Shown here in pieces: positions 20,981 through 32,262 of a stretch of DNA of 64,000 nucleotides. The position numbers and the translations under genes were made by a program. The notes under the pieces were generated by a model. It did no database searches, was not told where the DNA came from, and saw only the letters and a list, made by a program, of their open reading frames with translations. This stretch comes from Prorocentrum cordatum (Eukaryota; Sar; Dinophyceae; Prorocentrales; Prorocentraceae). Each line of letters starts with the position of its first letter. Position 1 is the first letter of the stretch. The DNA is taken from the NCBI GenBank assembly GCA_963575745.1, contig CAUYUJ010016471.1:199404-263403 (forward strand), written 5' to 3'.

Positions 20981-21190
20981 GCAAACCAGCACCACAGACC
21001 GAAGGAGCACGGCAGACCAGCAGATCTGACCAGAGGATCAGCGCAGACCGCAGCAACACTGCAAACTACCACGGGGGACCATGACGGCAAACCAGCACGG
21101 CAGACCAGCACGGCAGACCAGCATGGCAGTCCAGCGCGGCAGACGAGCACGGCAGACCACAGGAGCACGGCAGACCAGCATGGCAGAACA
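20981..21190 (+). repeat. GGCAGACCAGCA array upstream of a DinoSL relic (array 1)
   Basis: The unit (A/G)CGGCAGACCAGC, about 13-14 bp, repeats roughly 14 times and ends two bases before the DinoSL relic at 21192. The same unit forms arrays at 23431-23492 and 25970-26480. All three begin within 40 bases of a CAG/TAG, and two of those follow a pyrimidine tract. Confidence 0.85.
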
Positions 21191-21191
21191 C

Positions 21192-21213
21192 TCCGTATCC
21201 ATTTTGGCTCAAG
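21192..21213 (+). other. Genomic relic of the dinoflagellate spliced leader (1)
   Basis: TCCGTATCCATTTTGGCTCA followed by AG differs from the 22-nt dinoflagellate spliced leader at one position (G to T in GTAGCC). It is not followed by GT, so it is not an SL RNA gene exon. It lies 47 bp upstream of the ATG of the adjoining reading frame. This is the signature expected when a trans-spliced mRNA is reverse-transcribed and reinserted. Confidence 0.85.
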
Positions 21214-21260
21214 CCGATGTGTGGCACGGTCTCCCGCGGGCCCCGCGGCGGTGGTGTGGC

Positions 21261-22712
21261 ATGGGGGCTGCTCTCGTCGAGGCGGCGGCAAAGAGCGCCG
21301 CCGAGGGCGGAGGCAGCCGCAAGGTTGTGGCAGCGGCGGTCGCTGCGGCCTGCAGGTGCGTCGCGGCTTCGGCGCAGCCCGCGCAATCCGGAGGCGACGG
21401 CGTCAAGGAGCTCGCGGTGCGCCCCGCCGAAATGGCTCCGGCGATGCTGCAGCGCATCCGGGGGCAGTGGCCCGACGGGCAGGCGCGCTCGCGCCGCAAC
21501 GTCGGCGCTCACTGGCGCCTCGGCGAGGCTGGTCTCCCGATCGAGCAGCTCGAGGAGGCCCTCCTGGACCCGCAGCGCTCGCAAAGGGGGGCGCGTCAGC
21601 ACGTGCAAGACATGGTGGAGAAGTCCGACGTGAAGGATGGCGCCGCCGAGGGGTCCACGGAAAGCGGATCGGCCTCGGAGACGGAGGACAAGCCGCTCTC
21701 CGAGCTCATGAAGCAGGTGTCGGGCGAGGAAGTGCAGCAGGAGTCCGACGGTAAGTGCGTGAAGCTGGCGATGGTGCTGGCGATTCCCGCGAGCGAGGTG
21801 GCGCAGCTCAAGGCCCAGCTCGCAATGGCGACCAAGGCTGAGAGCGGGGAGGAGGTCCAGGAAGGCATCGACAACCCCGTCAAGATGAAGGTGAACCCGG
21901 AGATCGGGGAAGCGGCGCAGGAAGGCATCGGCAACCCCATCTTGAGTAAGGTGAAGAGAGAACCGCCCAAGAAGTGCAAGGAGCTCAAGGAGCCGCACTA
22001 CGAGGATGGCGACAAGGAGGAGACCGCGATCCTAGCAGAGTCCCACGAGTTCGAGGGTAAGCAGCAGGAGCGCGGGGTCGCGTGGGCGATGCAGACGGAG
22101 ATCGGGGAGGAGGTGCAGCATGGCATCGACAGCCCCATCATGATGAAGGTACAGATCGAGACGCCCACGAAGTACACGGCGCCCAAGGAGCCGCACTTCG
22201 AGGATGGCGACAAGAAGAAGATCGAGAACCACGAGTTCGACGGCAAGAGCTGGAACTCGGGGGCATCGTCGCGAGGGCCGGGGGCGTCCTGCAGGGCCCG
22301 AAGAGGGCGCGGCCGGAGGCCGAGCTCAAGGGGCACGTCGTCGACATCCTTGCGGGCGTGGACCTCGCCCAGACCTCCGTCCTCGACGTCTCCGAGCGGC
22401 TGGCAGCCAGGGGCGCGGCGCGGTCGCCCTGGGCCGAGGCGACCGCCAGGGCCCTCATTGCCCAGCTCGTGAAGGAGGCCCAGGGGCGGAGGGACAAGTG
22501 CGAAGCCGCGGGCGTCGCGGCCACGGCCTCCAAGCCCCGGCGCGAGGCAGCAGGAGCTGGGCGGCTTGGTGACGGCTTTCTGCATGGAGCTAGGCAGGCC
22601 GTTCAGCGAGTTCGCTTCCCCGAACCTCCGCGAGGTGTCCGAGGCCAGCGGGCGTGAATGTCCTCCGCCCGCGGCTGTGTGCTTTGGCGGCAGCCCTGGC
22701 GGCGGCGGGTGA
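21261..22712 (+). pseudogene. Retroposed, frameshifted copy of an unknown charged protein gene
   Basis: ATG at 21261 follows the DinoSL relic. Frame 1 runs to about 22255. It has an alanine-rich N terminus, the segment PIEQLEEALLDPQRSQRG, then a long acidic/lysine-rich part with internal repeats: (G/E)EEVQ.GI(D/G)NP three times and EPH(Y/F)EDGDK twice. The sense continues in a second frame from about 22255 (GGIVARAGGVLQGPKRARPE, DILAGVDLAQTSVLDVSERL) and in a third from 22548 (QELGGLVTAFCMELGRPFSE) to TGA at 22710. Two frameshifts and the SL relic argue for a decaying processed copy, though homopolymer assembly errors could mimic this. The DILAGVDLAQTSVLDVSERL helix pattern faintly resembles DEK C-terminal domains; that is a guess. 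Function unknown. Confidence 0.6.
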
Positions 22713-22835
22713 CCGCGGCCGCCTGGCTCGCGAGCAGGGCGGCGGCCGCGCGCGGGGACAGCGGGCCCCAGGGCGTCGAGCCCTAGTTTGAGGGCTTCTT
22801 CCTGGGGGCCCCGCCCGCTCCTAATGCCGCGCGCG

Positions 22836-23312
<477 letters not shown>

Positions 23313-23420
23313 GGGGCCTGGCGTCTGGGGGGACCTAAGTCGTGCCCGTCGGCTGGCCCGCCTCCGCCTGCCCCGTCTTTGCGTGCGCTGGAGGGCTCCT
23401 CCTTTGCCCAGCTTTCGTTT

Positions 23421-23492
23421 TCACTTACAGCAGGGCAGAGCGCGGCAGCGCCGCAGACCGCAGCAGCGCGGCAGACCAGCGCGGCGGAGGCG
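23421..23492 (+). repeat. Splice-acceptor-like site plus GGCAGACCAGC array (array 2)
   Basis: TTTCGTTTTCACTTACAG ends at 23430 and looks like a good 3' splice site. It is followed at once by CGGCAG/GGCAGACC units that run up to the second DinoSL relic. Confidence 0.7.
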
Positions 23493-23514
23493 TCCGTAGC
23501 CATGTTGGCTCAAG
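23493..23514 (+). other. Genomic relic of the dinoflagellate spliced leader (2)
   Basis: TCCGTAGCCATGTTGGCTCA followed by AG; one mismatch to the DinoSL (ATTTTGG to ATGTTGG). The change creates an ATG inside the relic, in frame with 23502-23927. Followed by CCATG, not GT. Confidence 0.85.
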
Positions 23515-25258
23515 CCATGCCCTTGCGCGCGCGGCGCGCGGGCGCTTGGGCGCGGTGGCGCGGGGGGTTCTGCGAGGCGCAGCTGGCGCCCGCGCCTCCG
23601 CGGGCCGCCCCGCGCAGCGGCTGGCGCGCGAGCTGGCCGGGGCCCGGGGCGAGGCAGCCGGACTTCCGCGGGCTGCTCGAGGCGAAGCTCGACGCCGACG
23701 GGGGCCGCGAGGCGCCGCTGCGCGAGGCGATCGCGCGGCCAGTTCCGGAGGCCCGCGTCGCGGGCAGGGCCGAGGCCCCAGCGGCCAGGCGGCAGCGCAA
23801 CGTGGCATGGCACGCCGCTTTCTGCCCCGAGGCTGGGGCGGAGCCGCCTGCCTGGCGCAAGGCCGAGCGCGGGCCCCGTCTGGGCGCAGCTCCCAGCCGA
23901 GGGCAGCGCGGCCGCCGCTGGAGATAGGTCGAGATCTGCGTCGCCGAGCCCGCCGTGGAGCTCGAGCGACCAGCGAAGCCGAGGGCGCGCCTTCGGTCAG
24001 GCGCCGGGCTCTCCCGGTCGCGGCGCGCGCCGCTGCGGAGCGGGGCCGCGCCTTTCGCGCCCTTCCGCCAGCTGAGCTGCGACGGGGGCCGCCGAGAAGG
24101 CGCTCGCGGCGATGGGCGGCGGGCCCCTGGCCCCAGTTGACCGGGCAGAGCTTGGCCCTCTCTGCGAAGGGGCTTGCATGGCAGACGCGGAACAAGAGGG
24201 GCACGGCGCAGCAGCTCACCGGGAGCCGCGTCGTGCCGAGAGCCCCCAGGCGGGCGGCGCGGCAGGCGCGAGTGCGCCGCCGCCGCCGTTGGATCACTTG
24301 GGGGGCTAACAGGAGAGCAGGGCGACAGCAGCCACGGCGAGGGCGAGAGCGCCGACGGGAGCCAGGTCAGCACGGTCTGCTCCGCGACCCTCCTAGCCGC
24401 CGTCGCCGAGAGCAGCGACGCTGTCGCGCCGCGCCTGACGACGCCGCGCACCTCCGAGGTGCCATCGATAGCGTCGGGCGCGAGGGGGGCGGCGACGAGG
24501 CGCGCGAGGACAACCGCAGCGCCTGCGAGCAGAGCGCAGCGGAGCACGACGGGCTGGAGCAGGCGGGCGAGAGGTGCGAGCAGCGGGTGCAAGCCCTGGC
24601 GCTCGGCGAGCTGATGGCGCGAGGTCAGCGTCTTGCCCCGCCCCGGGCGCCCTGGCGGAGCCCGCTGTGGAGCCCAAGAGCGGGCGGGCCGATGTGCAGG
24701 CGCTGGCGGGGCCGCCAGCTGCCCTCGGCGGGGGGCGCGCCATGGTCTGGGCCAGCGGCTTCGGCGAGGCTCGCGCGGCGGAGCCTGGGTGCCTGGGGCG
24801 GGGCCGCGACGGGCCCGAGGAGCGGGCGAAAGTGGCCCTCGTGGCGGAGCGCGGCTGCCAGCGATTCGAAGGTTTCCCCTGGGGCGTCGCTGGGCGGGCA
24901 CCGCGCGGCCGCGTCGACGGCGTCGCGGCGGCCGAGAACTGGCTCTGCGCCCCTGGGCGGAGTTCCGATGCCGAGCGCGAAGCCACTGAGGGATTCCAGG
25001 CTCTCGACGGGATTTCGTCGGAGGACGGCGAGGGCGAGGGGCCCTTGGGGCCAGTCCGAAATGGATATCGCGGAGCCAGGCAGGCGGGTCACTTTCCTCC
25101 CGCGGGTCGCGGCTGCTGCGCCGCTGGGCGCGGGCATGGCGATCCAGAGATGGGTGGGCCTCAGCGTTCGACGACTTTCATCTCGCCAGGCTCGGCGGCA
25201 GCTCGTCTCGGTGGGAGAGCTCCGTTGCGCGAGCCTGGCAGCGTTGAGCGTCGGGCGC
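23502..25258 (+). pseudogene. Decayed GC-rich coding region downstream of DinoSL relic 2
   Basis: The frame opened by the relic's ATG reads MLAQAMPLRARRAGAWARWR, then DFRGLLEAKLDADGGREAPL and AWHAAFCPEAGAEPPAWRK to a stop at 23925. Protein-like segments then appear in shifting frames: MADAEQEGHGAAAHREP near 24178, EQGDSSHGEGESADGSQVST near 24315, DEAREDNRSACEQSAAEHDG near 24492 (coiled-coil-like), and EERAKVALVAERGCQRFEGF near 24820. No single frame spans the region. I infer a retroposed gene degraded by several indels; the extreme GC content makes chance open frames common, so exact boundaries are uncertain. Product unknown. Confidence 0.4.
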
Positions 25259-25430
25259 GGGCCTTGCGGGAGGCCTTGGGGAGCGCTGCGGCGCAGACCC
25301 TTGCCATGGATGCACGCGCGCGGGCCGTGCGGGAGGCCTCGGGGAGCGCTGCGGCGCAAACCCCAAAAGGCGAGCGTGCGAGTGGGCCCTGCGGGAGGCC
25401 TTGGGGGGGCGCTGCGGCGCAGACCCTAAA
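25259..25430. repeat. ~62-bp tandem repeat, three copies
   Basis: GGGCC(T/G/C)TGCGGGAGGCCT heads units at 25259, 25322 and 25384, each followed by GCGCTGCGGCGCAGACC. Confidence 0.85.
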
Positions 25431-25854
25431 TTCACGTATGTTGTGCGGGAGTGGCCCCCTGCATGAATGTGTTCTGCAGTTCGTGCCCCCGCCAGTCGCG
25501 AGGGGGCTCTCGGCGACCCCGCATGGGCCTGGGAAGCTCGTGATGGCTGCGGGCGTGGCCTCCTGCAGTCGCATGTCCTCTGCAGTTTGTGCCCCCGCCT
25601 GTCGGGGTGCGGGATTGGCCCCCCTGTAGTTTGCATGTGGGCTGCAGTTTGCGCCCCCGTCTGTGGCGAGGAGGTTCGCCATGCCTTTCGGCGACCACTG
25701 CGGGGCGGAGGTTCGGGATGGAGCGGGCATCGGCCCCGTCGGCGTTGCTTGGCGGCGCGTGCCCCCTATCCCGCCGCCCCTCGGCCTGGCCAGGAGGGTT
25801 GGGGCCGTAGAGGCTCCTCCCTGGGGCGTGGCCCACTGCGGCCCGCCTGATTTT
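25431..25854. repeat. Diverged GTGCCCCCGCC-type repeats and unassigned DNA
   Basis: CTGCAGTTYGTGCCCCCGCC recurs near 25478, 25579 and 25641 with about 65-100 bp spacing, interleaved with GGGATTGGCCCCCCTG. 25700-25854 is unassigned. Confidence 0.5.
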
Positions 25855-25951
25855 GTTTTGTTTTCTCTTTCTCTCTCTCTCTCTCTGTGTCTCTCTTTTG
25901 TTTTTCTCTCTCTATCTCTCTCTCTCTCTCTCTTTCTTTCCTTTTCTCTAG
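25855..25951 (+). promoter_or_regulatory. Long polypyrimidine tract ending in a splice-acceptor-like TAG
   Basis: Almost 100 bases of TTTTGTTTTGTTTTCTCTTT followed by CTCTCT runs end in CCTTTTCTCTAG at 25951. By sequence this is the best 3' splice or trans-splice acceptor candidate in the window. GGCAGACC array 3 begins 20-30 bp downstream, as with array 2. Confidence 0.5.
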
Positions 25952-25969
25952 CTTTACGCCCCAGCGTCT

Positions 25970-26480
25970 TCAGCACGCAGACCACAGGAGCACGGCAGAG
26001 CAGCGCGGCAGGCCACAGGAGCGCCGCAAACAGCAGCAGCACGGCAGATTACCACGGGAGACCAGCACGGCAGACCAGTTTGGCAGCCTATCACGGCAGA
26101 CCAGTACGGCAGACCACAGGAGCACGGCAGACCAACGCGGCAGACCACAGCAGCGCCGCAGACCGCAACAGCATGGCAGACCAGACGTCAGACCAGCATG
26201 GCAAACCACAGGAACATGGCAAACCAACACGGCAGACCAGCATGGCGGACCAGAGCACGGCAGACCAGAACATGGCAAGCCAGAGCACGGCAGACGGACA
26301 TGGTAGACCAGCACGGCAAACCAGCATGGCAGAGTAGCAGGGCAGACCTGAGCACGGCAGGCCAAAGCACGGCAGACCGCAGGACCAGCTGAGGAACCTC
26401 ACAGACGCACAGCAGATTACAGGAGCATGGCAGATCTTACAGGAACACGGCAGACCACGCAACACCATGGCAGAGCATGT
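25970..26480 (+). repeat. GGCAGACCAGCA array (array 3)
   Basis: About 35 units of (A/G)CGGCAGACCA(G/C)(A/C)GCA type with GCATGGCA variants. The longest of the three arrays. A diverged DinoSL-like sequence lies 470 bp downstream. Confidence 0.85.
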
Positions 26481-26949
26481 GCAGCTGGACAATTCATTTG
26501 TGGCGTGTTCCCAACAATTCGAGCACCCGTGCCGATCGCCTCTGCCGTGTTGCGACGTCAGAATGTAATGGTTGCCGATCTGGTTGTCGTGGTAAAGTGT
26601 GGGGCTGTCGCGCTGGTCTTGATCTGAGCAGCTGAAGCAATTATTGCGTCGTTGCTCGCGCGACTTGCTGTCCGACCAGCTTCGCGGAACGGCCTGTTGT
26701 GTTGCTGACTCGGAACTCCATTTGAACACAGCAGGCCGAGAGTGGCCGCTAGAACCTCATGAGAGCAGTTCCAGTTTGCCCGAAGACTTTTCCTGCGGGC
26801 TCCACGCCACCGAGGAGAGCCCCAGGACGGCCCGAGAGAGTGCCAAGGGAGTTCCAAAACGGGCCTAAAGTGGCCCAGAGACGGCCTGGAAGACCCCCGA
26901 AACAGCTTCGAGATAGCCTCAACGGCCCAAGAATGCCCCAGGCGACTTT
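26481..26949. repeat. Unassigned, then CTTGGGCC-type repeat in reverse orientation
   Basis: 26490-26755 is unique with no gene recognised. 26810-26945 reads GAGCCCCAGGACGGCCCGAG-type words, the reverse complement of the family array, and ends at the DinoSL-like sequence. Confidence 0.45.
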
Positions 26950-26971
26950 TCCGTAGCCATTTTGGGCCAAA
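26950..26971 (+). other. Possible diverged spliced-leader relic (3)
   Basis: TCCGTAGCCATTTTGG is identical to the first 16 bases of the DinoSL, then GCCAAA replaces CTCAAG (three mismatches). A 16-base exact match in a window with two better copies is suggestive, not proof. Confidence 0.5.
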
Positions 26972-27235
26972 TCAGTTTGATTTCAGCCACCGTTACTAAA
27001 TTATCAGGTTATTATCAATGATTTAATCGCTTCGCTCATTCCGCTAGCCCTCCCTTATTGTCGCACTTCTGTCGATGTGGTGGTGTATTCTTGAGGGGGT
27101 TGCAGTGAGAAGAGGGGGCGCCTCCTTTCCTCCCTCCTTCGTTCCCTCCCTCCCTCACCCTCCCCCCCTCGTTCCTTAGCTTGCCAGACCGCATTGCCGA
27201 CCCGCGGCCGTCGCCGCCGGTGTCGCTGGCCAGGT
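26972..27235. other. Unassigned
   Basis: AT-richer sequence then a CCTCCCTCC tract at 27120-27175. No gene. Confidence 0.35.
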
Positions 27236-28060
<825 letters not shown>

Positions 28061-28708
28061 CCTGAGGCGGGCGCGCGCGTGCGCGGCGGCGAGGCCGACC
28101 GCGAGGCGGCCACGGCGGGAGAGATGACCCCGCTCGTGGGCAAGGCCGCCCGGCCGGGCCGCGGGACGACGACGAGCGGCGGCGGCGGCGACGACGACGG
28201 CGACGGCGGCTGCGGCGAGGGTCGCCAGAGGTGGCCGAGGGCATGCGGAGGGCCCTCCGAAGGCCGCCGCTGGACTGGCCGCAGGACGACCACGAGCGGC
28301 GGCGGCGGCGGCCGAAGTCGGCTACTTATGTGTAAATGTATTCCCTCGCCAGAGTGACCTTGGCCTGTGCGTTTGTGGATTTGGCCTCCCCGCGGCCCCC
28401 TGGAGCCGCGCACCAAAGGTCGCCTTATCTAGGGTCAATCCTGCGTGTAGCCGAGGGGCAGGTGGCCACGCTGGTGGTCAAGGCCAGCGGCCCAGCCTCT
28501 CGACGACGGCGTCGCCCGGTCGAGGCTCGACGAGGGAGCATCTAGCTTTTGCAAACTTTTGCTGCCAGGTGCTTCGGCAGAGGCGTCTGGAAGCCTCCGC
28601 GGGGGTCTCCCTCCGCTCGCTGGCAGGACCAGCTGGCTGGCCGCGGGCGGCGCCGATGTCGCCCATGCGAGGCTCGAGCATCTGGACCCCTGTGGACTCG
28701 GGACATTG
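28061..28708. other. Unassigned GC-rich region
   Basis: A plus-strand stretch reads GGEADREAATAGEMTPLVGK before a twice-used TTSGGGG motif (28165 and 28290). It is continuous with the microsatellite frame, so coding is doubtful. 28330-28700 shows no gene. Confidence 0.3.
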
Positions 28709-28880
28709 GGTTGTGAGGAAGAGGAGGAGGAGGAGGAGGAGAAAAGGAATAAGAAAAAAACATAATCATAATAATACTAATAACAATAATAATAAGAAGA
28801 AGAAGAAGCAGAAGAAGAAGACGAAGACGAAGAAGAAGAAGACGAGTAAGAAGAACAGTGAGGAGGAGGAGGATGAGGAG

Positions 28881-28914
<34 letters not shown>

Positions 28915-29102
28915 ACGAGGACGAGGACGAAGACGAGGACGAGGATGAGGACCAGGACGAGGACGAGGACGAGGAGGAGGAGGAGGAGGAGGAGGAGGAG
29001 GAGGAGAGGGAGGAGGAGGAGAAGGAGGAGGAGGAGGAGGAGGAGCAGGCAAAGGAGGATGAGGAGGAGGAGGAGGAGGAGGAGGAGGAGGAGGAGGAGG
29101 AC
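28709..29102. repeat. Polypurine GAG/GAA/GAC array
   Basis: GGAGGAGG, then GAAGAAGAAG, then GACGAGGACG, then GGAGGAGG tracts; nearly all purine on the plus strand. Minus-strand poly-Ser/Pro frames are artefacts. Confidence 0.95.
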
Positions 29103-30574
29103 TCAACACGCGCGCTTCGCCCGCGCGAGCACGCTGGGGCCCGCGGCCCATGCACGAGCGGGGCCTGCCCGCCGCGAGGGGGGACCGCGACGGGCAGGCC
29201 GCGGAGGTGCGCGGCGCGGCCGCGGAAGCCCGCGGCGCGGCCGCGAAAGCGCTGCGAGGCGCAGCCGCGGTGGCCCGTGGCAGCGGCGGGTGGATTGCAG
29301 CGCAGCGCGCTCGCGAGCGCTGCGGCTCGGCCCGGTAGCTTCCGACGCTGACAGGCGTCAAAAGCCTCCAGCGGCACGGTGCTGGCCGAGCGCTCGCGGG
29401 CCCGGGTCGCGCCGGTCTGCGGCTCGTGTGCGGGCGTGGGTCGCCGCGAGAGCCGTCGAAGGCAGAATGACGCTTCTTCTGGGGCGATCGCGGGCGGGGC
29501 TGTGGCTGGTGCTGGCGCCAGCAGGAGCAGGACCGCCGCATGTTAGGGTGCTCTCGGGGGGGGGGAGGGGAAACTGCGACAGGAAAGTCGGGAGGGAGGC
29601 TTGGCACCGCTCGGACGTGTACATTTGTCCTCGGTCGTTCGCCGTCTTCGGCTTCCGAGGGTCGCCTCATTTTCAATATAAATGTCTCCTCGTCGACAGC
29701 ATGCCACGTTACTGTCACGGAATACCGCTCGGAGTGCTCGTACGAGCAATGACACTCAATATTCGATACCTGATAGGTCGGAATGTGCCCCCAGGGCGAA
29801 TTTTAGCGTGGGCTTCGACATGGAATTGGATTGCACTTGCAGGCCGCGCGGCGGAGCCCGCTCCCTGATAAGTCGGGTCGTCGCTTGGCTTCGGGACCGT
29901 CAGAAAACGATCGACAAATGAGAAACTGGCCCCTGGCCTGCTGCCGAAAAGGCTCGCGCGTCGGGAGCTGCGGAAGGGCACGGTCAACCCGCACAGTGAG
30001 GATCGGCCGGCGACCTTCCCAGGGGTACCTGTGCACCCTTCCCCTTCCGGCCCATCCTTGGCCGCTTTCGCTGGCCGCGCCCCGCTTGAAATTTGCCCGC
30101 GTGGCCTGCAAGGCCCTTGCATCCTTGCCGCGCATCCTTATGATGCGGGTTGATTGCATCAGCGGCACGCGCGTCGTACTGCAGGTTGGGTTGAGCGTGC
30201 TACTCGTCCCCTTTTTGCGCAAAGCCCGCCGCTTCTTCGACAGTGACGCGCTGATGGGGTCGTCGGACGCGGCGCGATGTTGATTCTGTCTTTTGTTGTC
30301 AGGATAAATGAATTGGAGGTCTGGACCCCGTCGACTTCTCTGAGCAGGCCGATCGGGTGGCGTCGACGATGAAGAATTCTTGCCCGATTCCCGCGTGCGT
30401 GTCCGCGAACGTGGGTTGCCGCAGCCTGAGAAGCGTGGATCGACCTGACCTGCAGAGCCCTTGGGCAGCCATGGATCATCCAGGCAACCCCTTTCATCCC
30501 CAGTGGAGGAGGAGGAAGAGAAGGAACATGTTATGTTGTCCACTAAAGAAGGGTCAAACCTTTTTTTTTGCCAG
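29103..30574. other. Unassigned region, mostly unique
   Basis: 29206-29275 repeats GCGCGGCCGCGRAAGCCCGC-like words. From 29560 to 30570 the sequence is unique and compositionally moderate, the type of DNA that could hold introns. A minus-strand frame at 29803-30543 and short plus-strand frames are open but show no domain. TTTTTTTTTGCCAG at 30562-30574 looks like a 3' splice site leading into the next feature. Confidence 0.35.
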
Positions 30575-30846
30575 GTGAGCGCGTAGCCGACTTGGGACCG
30601 ACGGTCGCCGCCGCCCTTGCAGCGGGCTCATCCTCACTTCAGGCACGCGAAGCCGAGGGGGAGGATCTCGATACAGAAACAAGTGAGGCTCCAAAGGTCG
30701 CACCAAAAAAAGGGATAGAGGTACGCAAAACACACATGAGTCTCCAGAGGCCATCAACACAACAAACGGTATACGTTCGCAAAACACACGTGAGGTTCCA
30801 GAGGCCAGCAGCAAAAATACGCAACCGAAGAAACCTACGTACATAG
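30575..30846 (+). CDS. Possible terminal exon behind a good splice-acceptor site
   Basis: Directly after TTTTTTTTGCCAG, a frame reads GERVADLGPTVAAALAAGSS, SLQAREAEGEDLDTETSEAP and KVAPKKGIEVRKTHMSLQRP, then a second VRKTHVRFQRPA copy, ending in TAG at 30844. The two VRKTH(M/V)(S/R)(L/F)QRP segments come from a roughly 55-bp DNA repeat (30720 and 30775). Composition is ordinary: hydrophobic-alanine, acidic, then basic. AG followed by G at the acceptor fits dinoflagellate introns. There is no upstream exon I can identify, and the nearest ATG (30736) is inside the frame. Function unknown. Confidence 0.35.
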
Positions 30847-31144
30847 TTTAAGTCTTATGTGTTCGCTGAGTCTGTTGCTATACATATACATACATAACAA
30901 TATACATGTTTATGCGCAATCTTGCGTTCTGAGCCGTCGTCGCGAATGTTCCCCTATGTGCCATCCAACGCACCATGCAAATTTTCAGTTGCAAGTGCGG
31001 AGGCGGCAGCTCGGCGACGACACAGTTGGGTGGCTTCCCGTTGAAATGGAATCTCCGCCGCGCCAGCGCAGAGACCCTGACGGCGTGGCGCAGAAACCAA
31101 ACCGTTTTGCGCGTTCAACTTGAGTCACAGTGTTTACAGTCCTG
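30847..31144. other. Unassigned, AT-richer
   Basis: TATACATATACATACATAAC near 30880-30905, then unique sequence leading into the satellite. No gene. Confidence 0.35.
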
Positions 31145-32262
31145 TTGTGTAGAAAGTACCACGCCAGCCATCCCTTGCGCAATGGCCCGCATTGAGGCCG
31201 CGTCAGGGACCACTCCCAGCGCACCGCTACTGGCGTCAAGAGAGTGCCGCGCTTGCCGTGCCTTGCGTCATGGCCCGCGTAGACCCAACCGCGGTCAGGG
31301 ACCACTCCCTGCGCGCCCCCTTTGGTGTCGAGAAAGCGCCGCGCCTGCCGTGCCCTGCGCACTGGCCCACATAGAGACCTCGCTCAGGGACCACTCCTGC
31401 GCGCCCTTTCCGGTGTCGAGAGGGTGTCACGCCTGCCGTACCCTGCGCCGTGGCCCGCTTAGAAGTCGCGCTCAAGGGCCACCGCCCCCGCACCATTTCT
31501 GGCGTCGAGAATGTGCCACGCCTGCCGTGCCCTGCGCCACTGCCCGCATACGGGCTGCGCTCAGGGACCACCCCTGGCACACCCATTTCTGGTGCCGAGA
31601 ATGTGTCACGTCTGCCGTACCTTGCGCCATGGCTCACGTAGAGGCCGCGTTCAGGGAACAACCCGTGGCACACCCCTTTCGGGCGCAGAGAAAACGCTAC
31701 GCGTGCCGTGCCTTGCGCCATTGCCCGCACAAGGGCCGCACTCAGGAACCACCCGTGCGCGACCTCTTTGGTGTCGAGAAAGTGCCATGCCTGCCGTGCC
31801 CTGCTCCATCCATGGCCCGCGTAGAGGCCGCGCTCATGAACCAACCTGTGAGCGCTCCCTTTGGTGTCAAGAAAATGTCACGCCCGCCGTGCCCTGCGCC
31901 ATGGCCCGCCGCGATCAGGGACCACCCCCTGGCACACCGCCTTCCGGTGTCGAGCAAGTGCCACGCGTGCCGTGCCTTGCGCCATGGCCCGCGTGGAGGC
32001 CGCGCTCAAGGACCACCCCTGGCACACCCGCTTACGGCGTCGAGAAAGTGCCACGCCTCCCGTGCCCTGCGCCATGTCCCGCATAGAAACCGCGCTCAGG
32101 GACCAGCCCTTGCGCGCCCCCTTTGGTGTCGAGATAGTACCCCGCCTGCCGTACCTTGCGCCATGGCCCGCATAGACACCGCGTTCAGAAACCACCCCTC
32201 TGCGCGCCGTCCTTGGTGTCGAGAAAGTGCCATGCCTGCCACGCCCTGCGAATGTCGCGCGT
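31145..32262. repeat. 89-bp satellite, about 12.5 copies
   Basis: ATGGCCCGC or variants recur at 31182, 31270, 31362, 31450, 31540, 31629, 31720, 31812, 31901, 31984, 32074, 32163 and 32252 (spacing 83-92, mode 89). Each unit has GCGCTCAGGGACCACCC, a TGGTGTCGAGAAAGTGCC motif and ACGCCTGCCGTGCCCTGCGC. The period is not a multiple of three, so the long frame crossing it is not a repeat protein. Confidence 0.92.
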
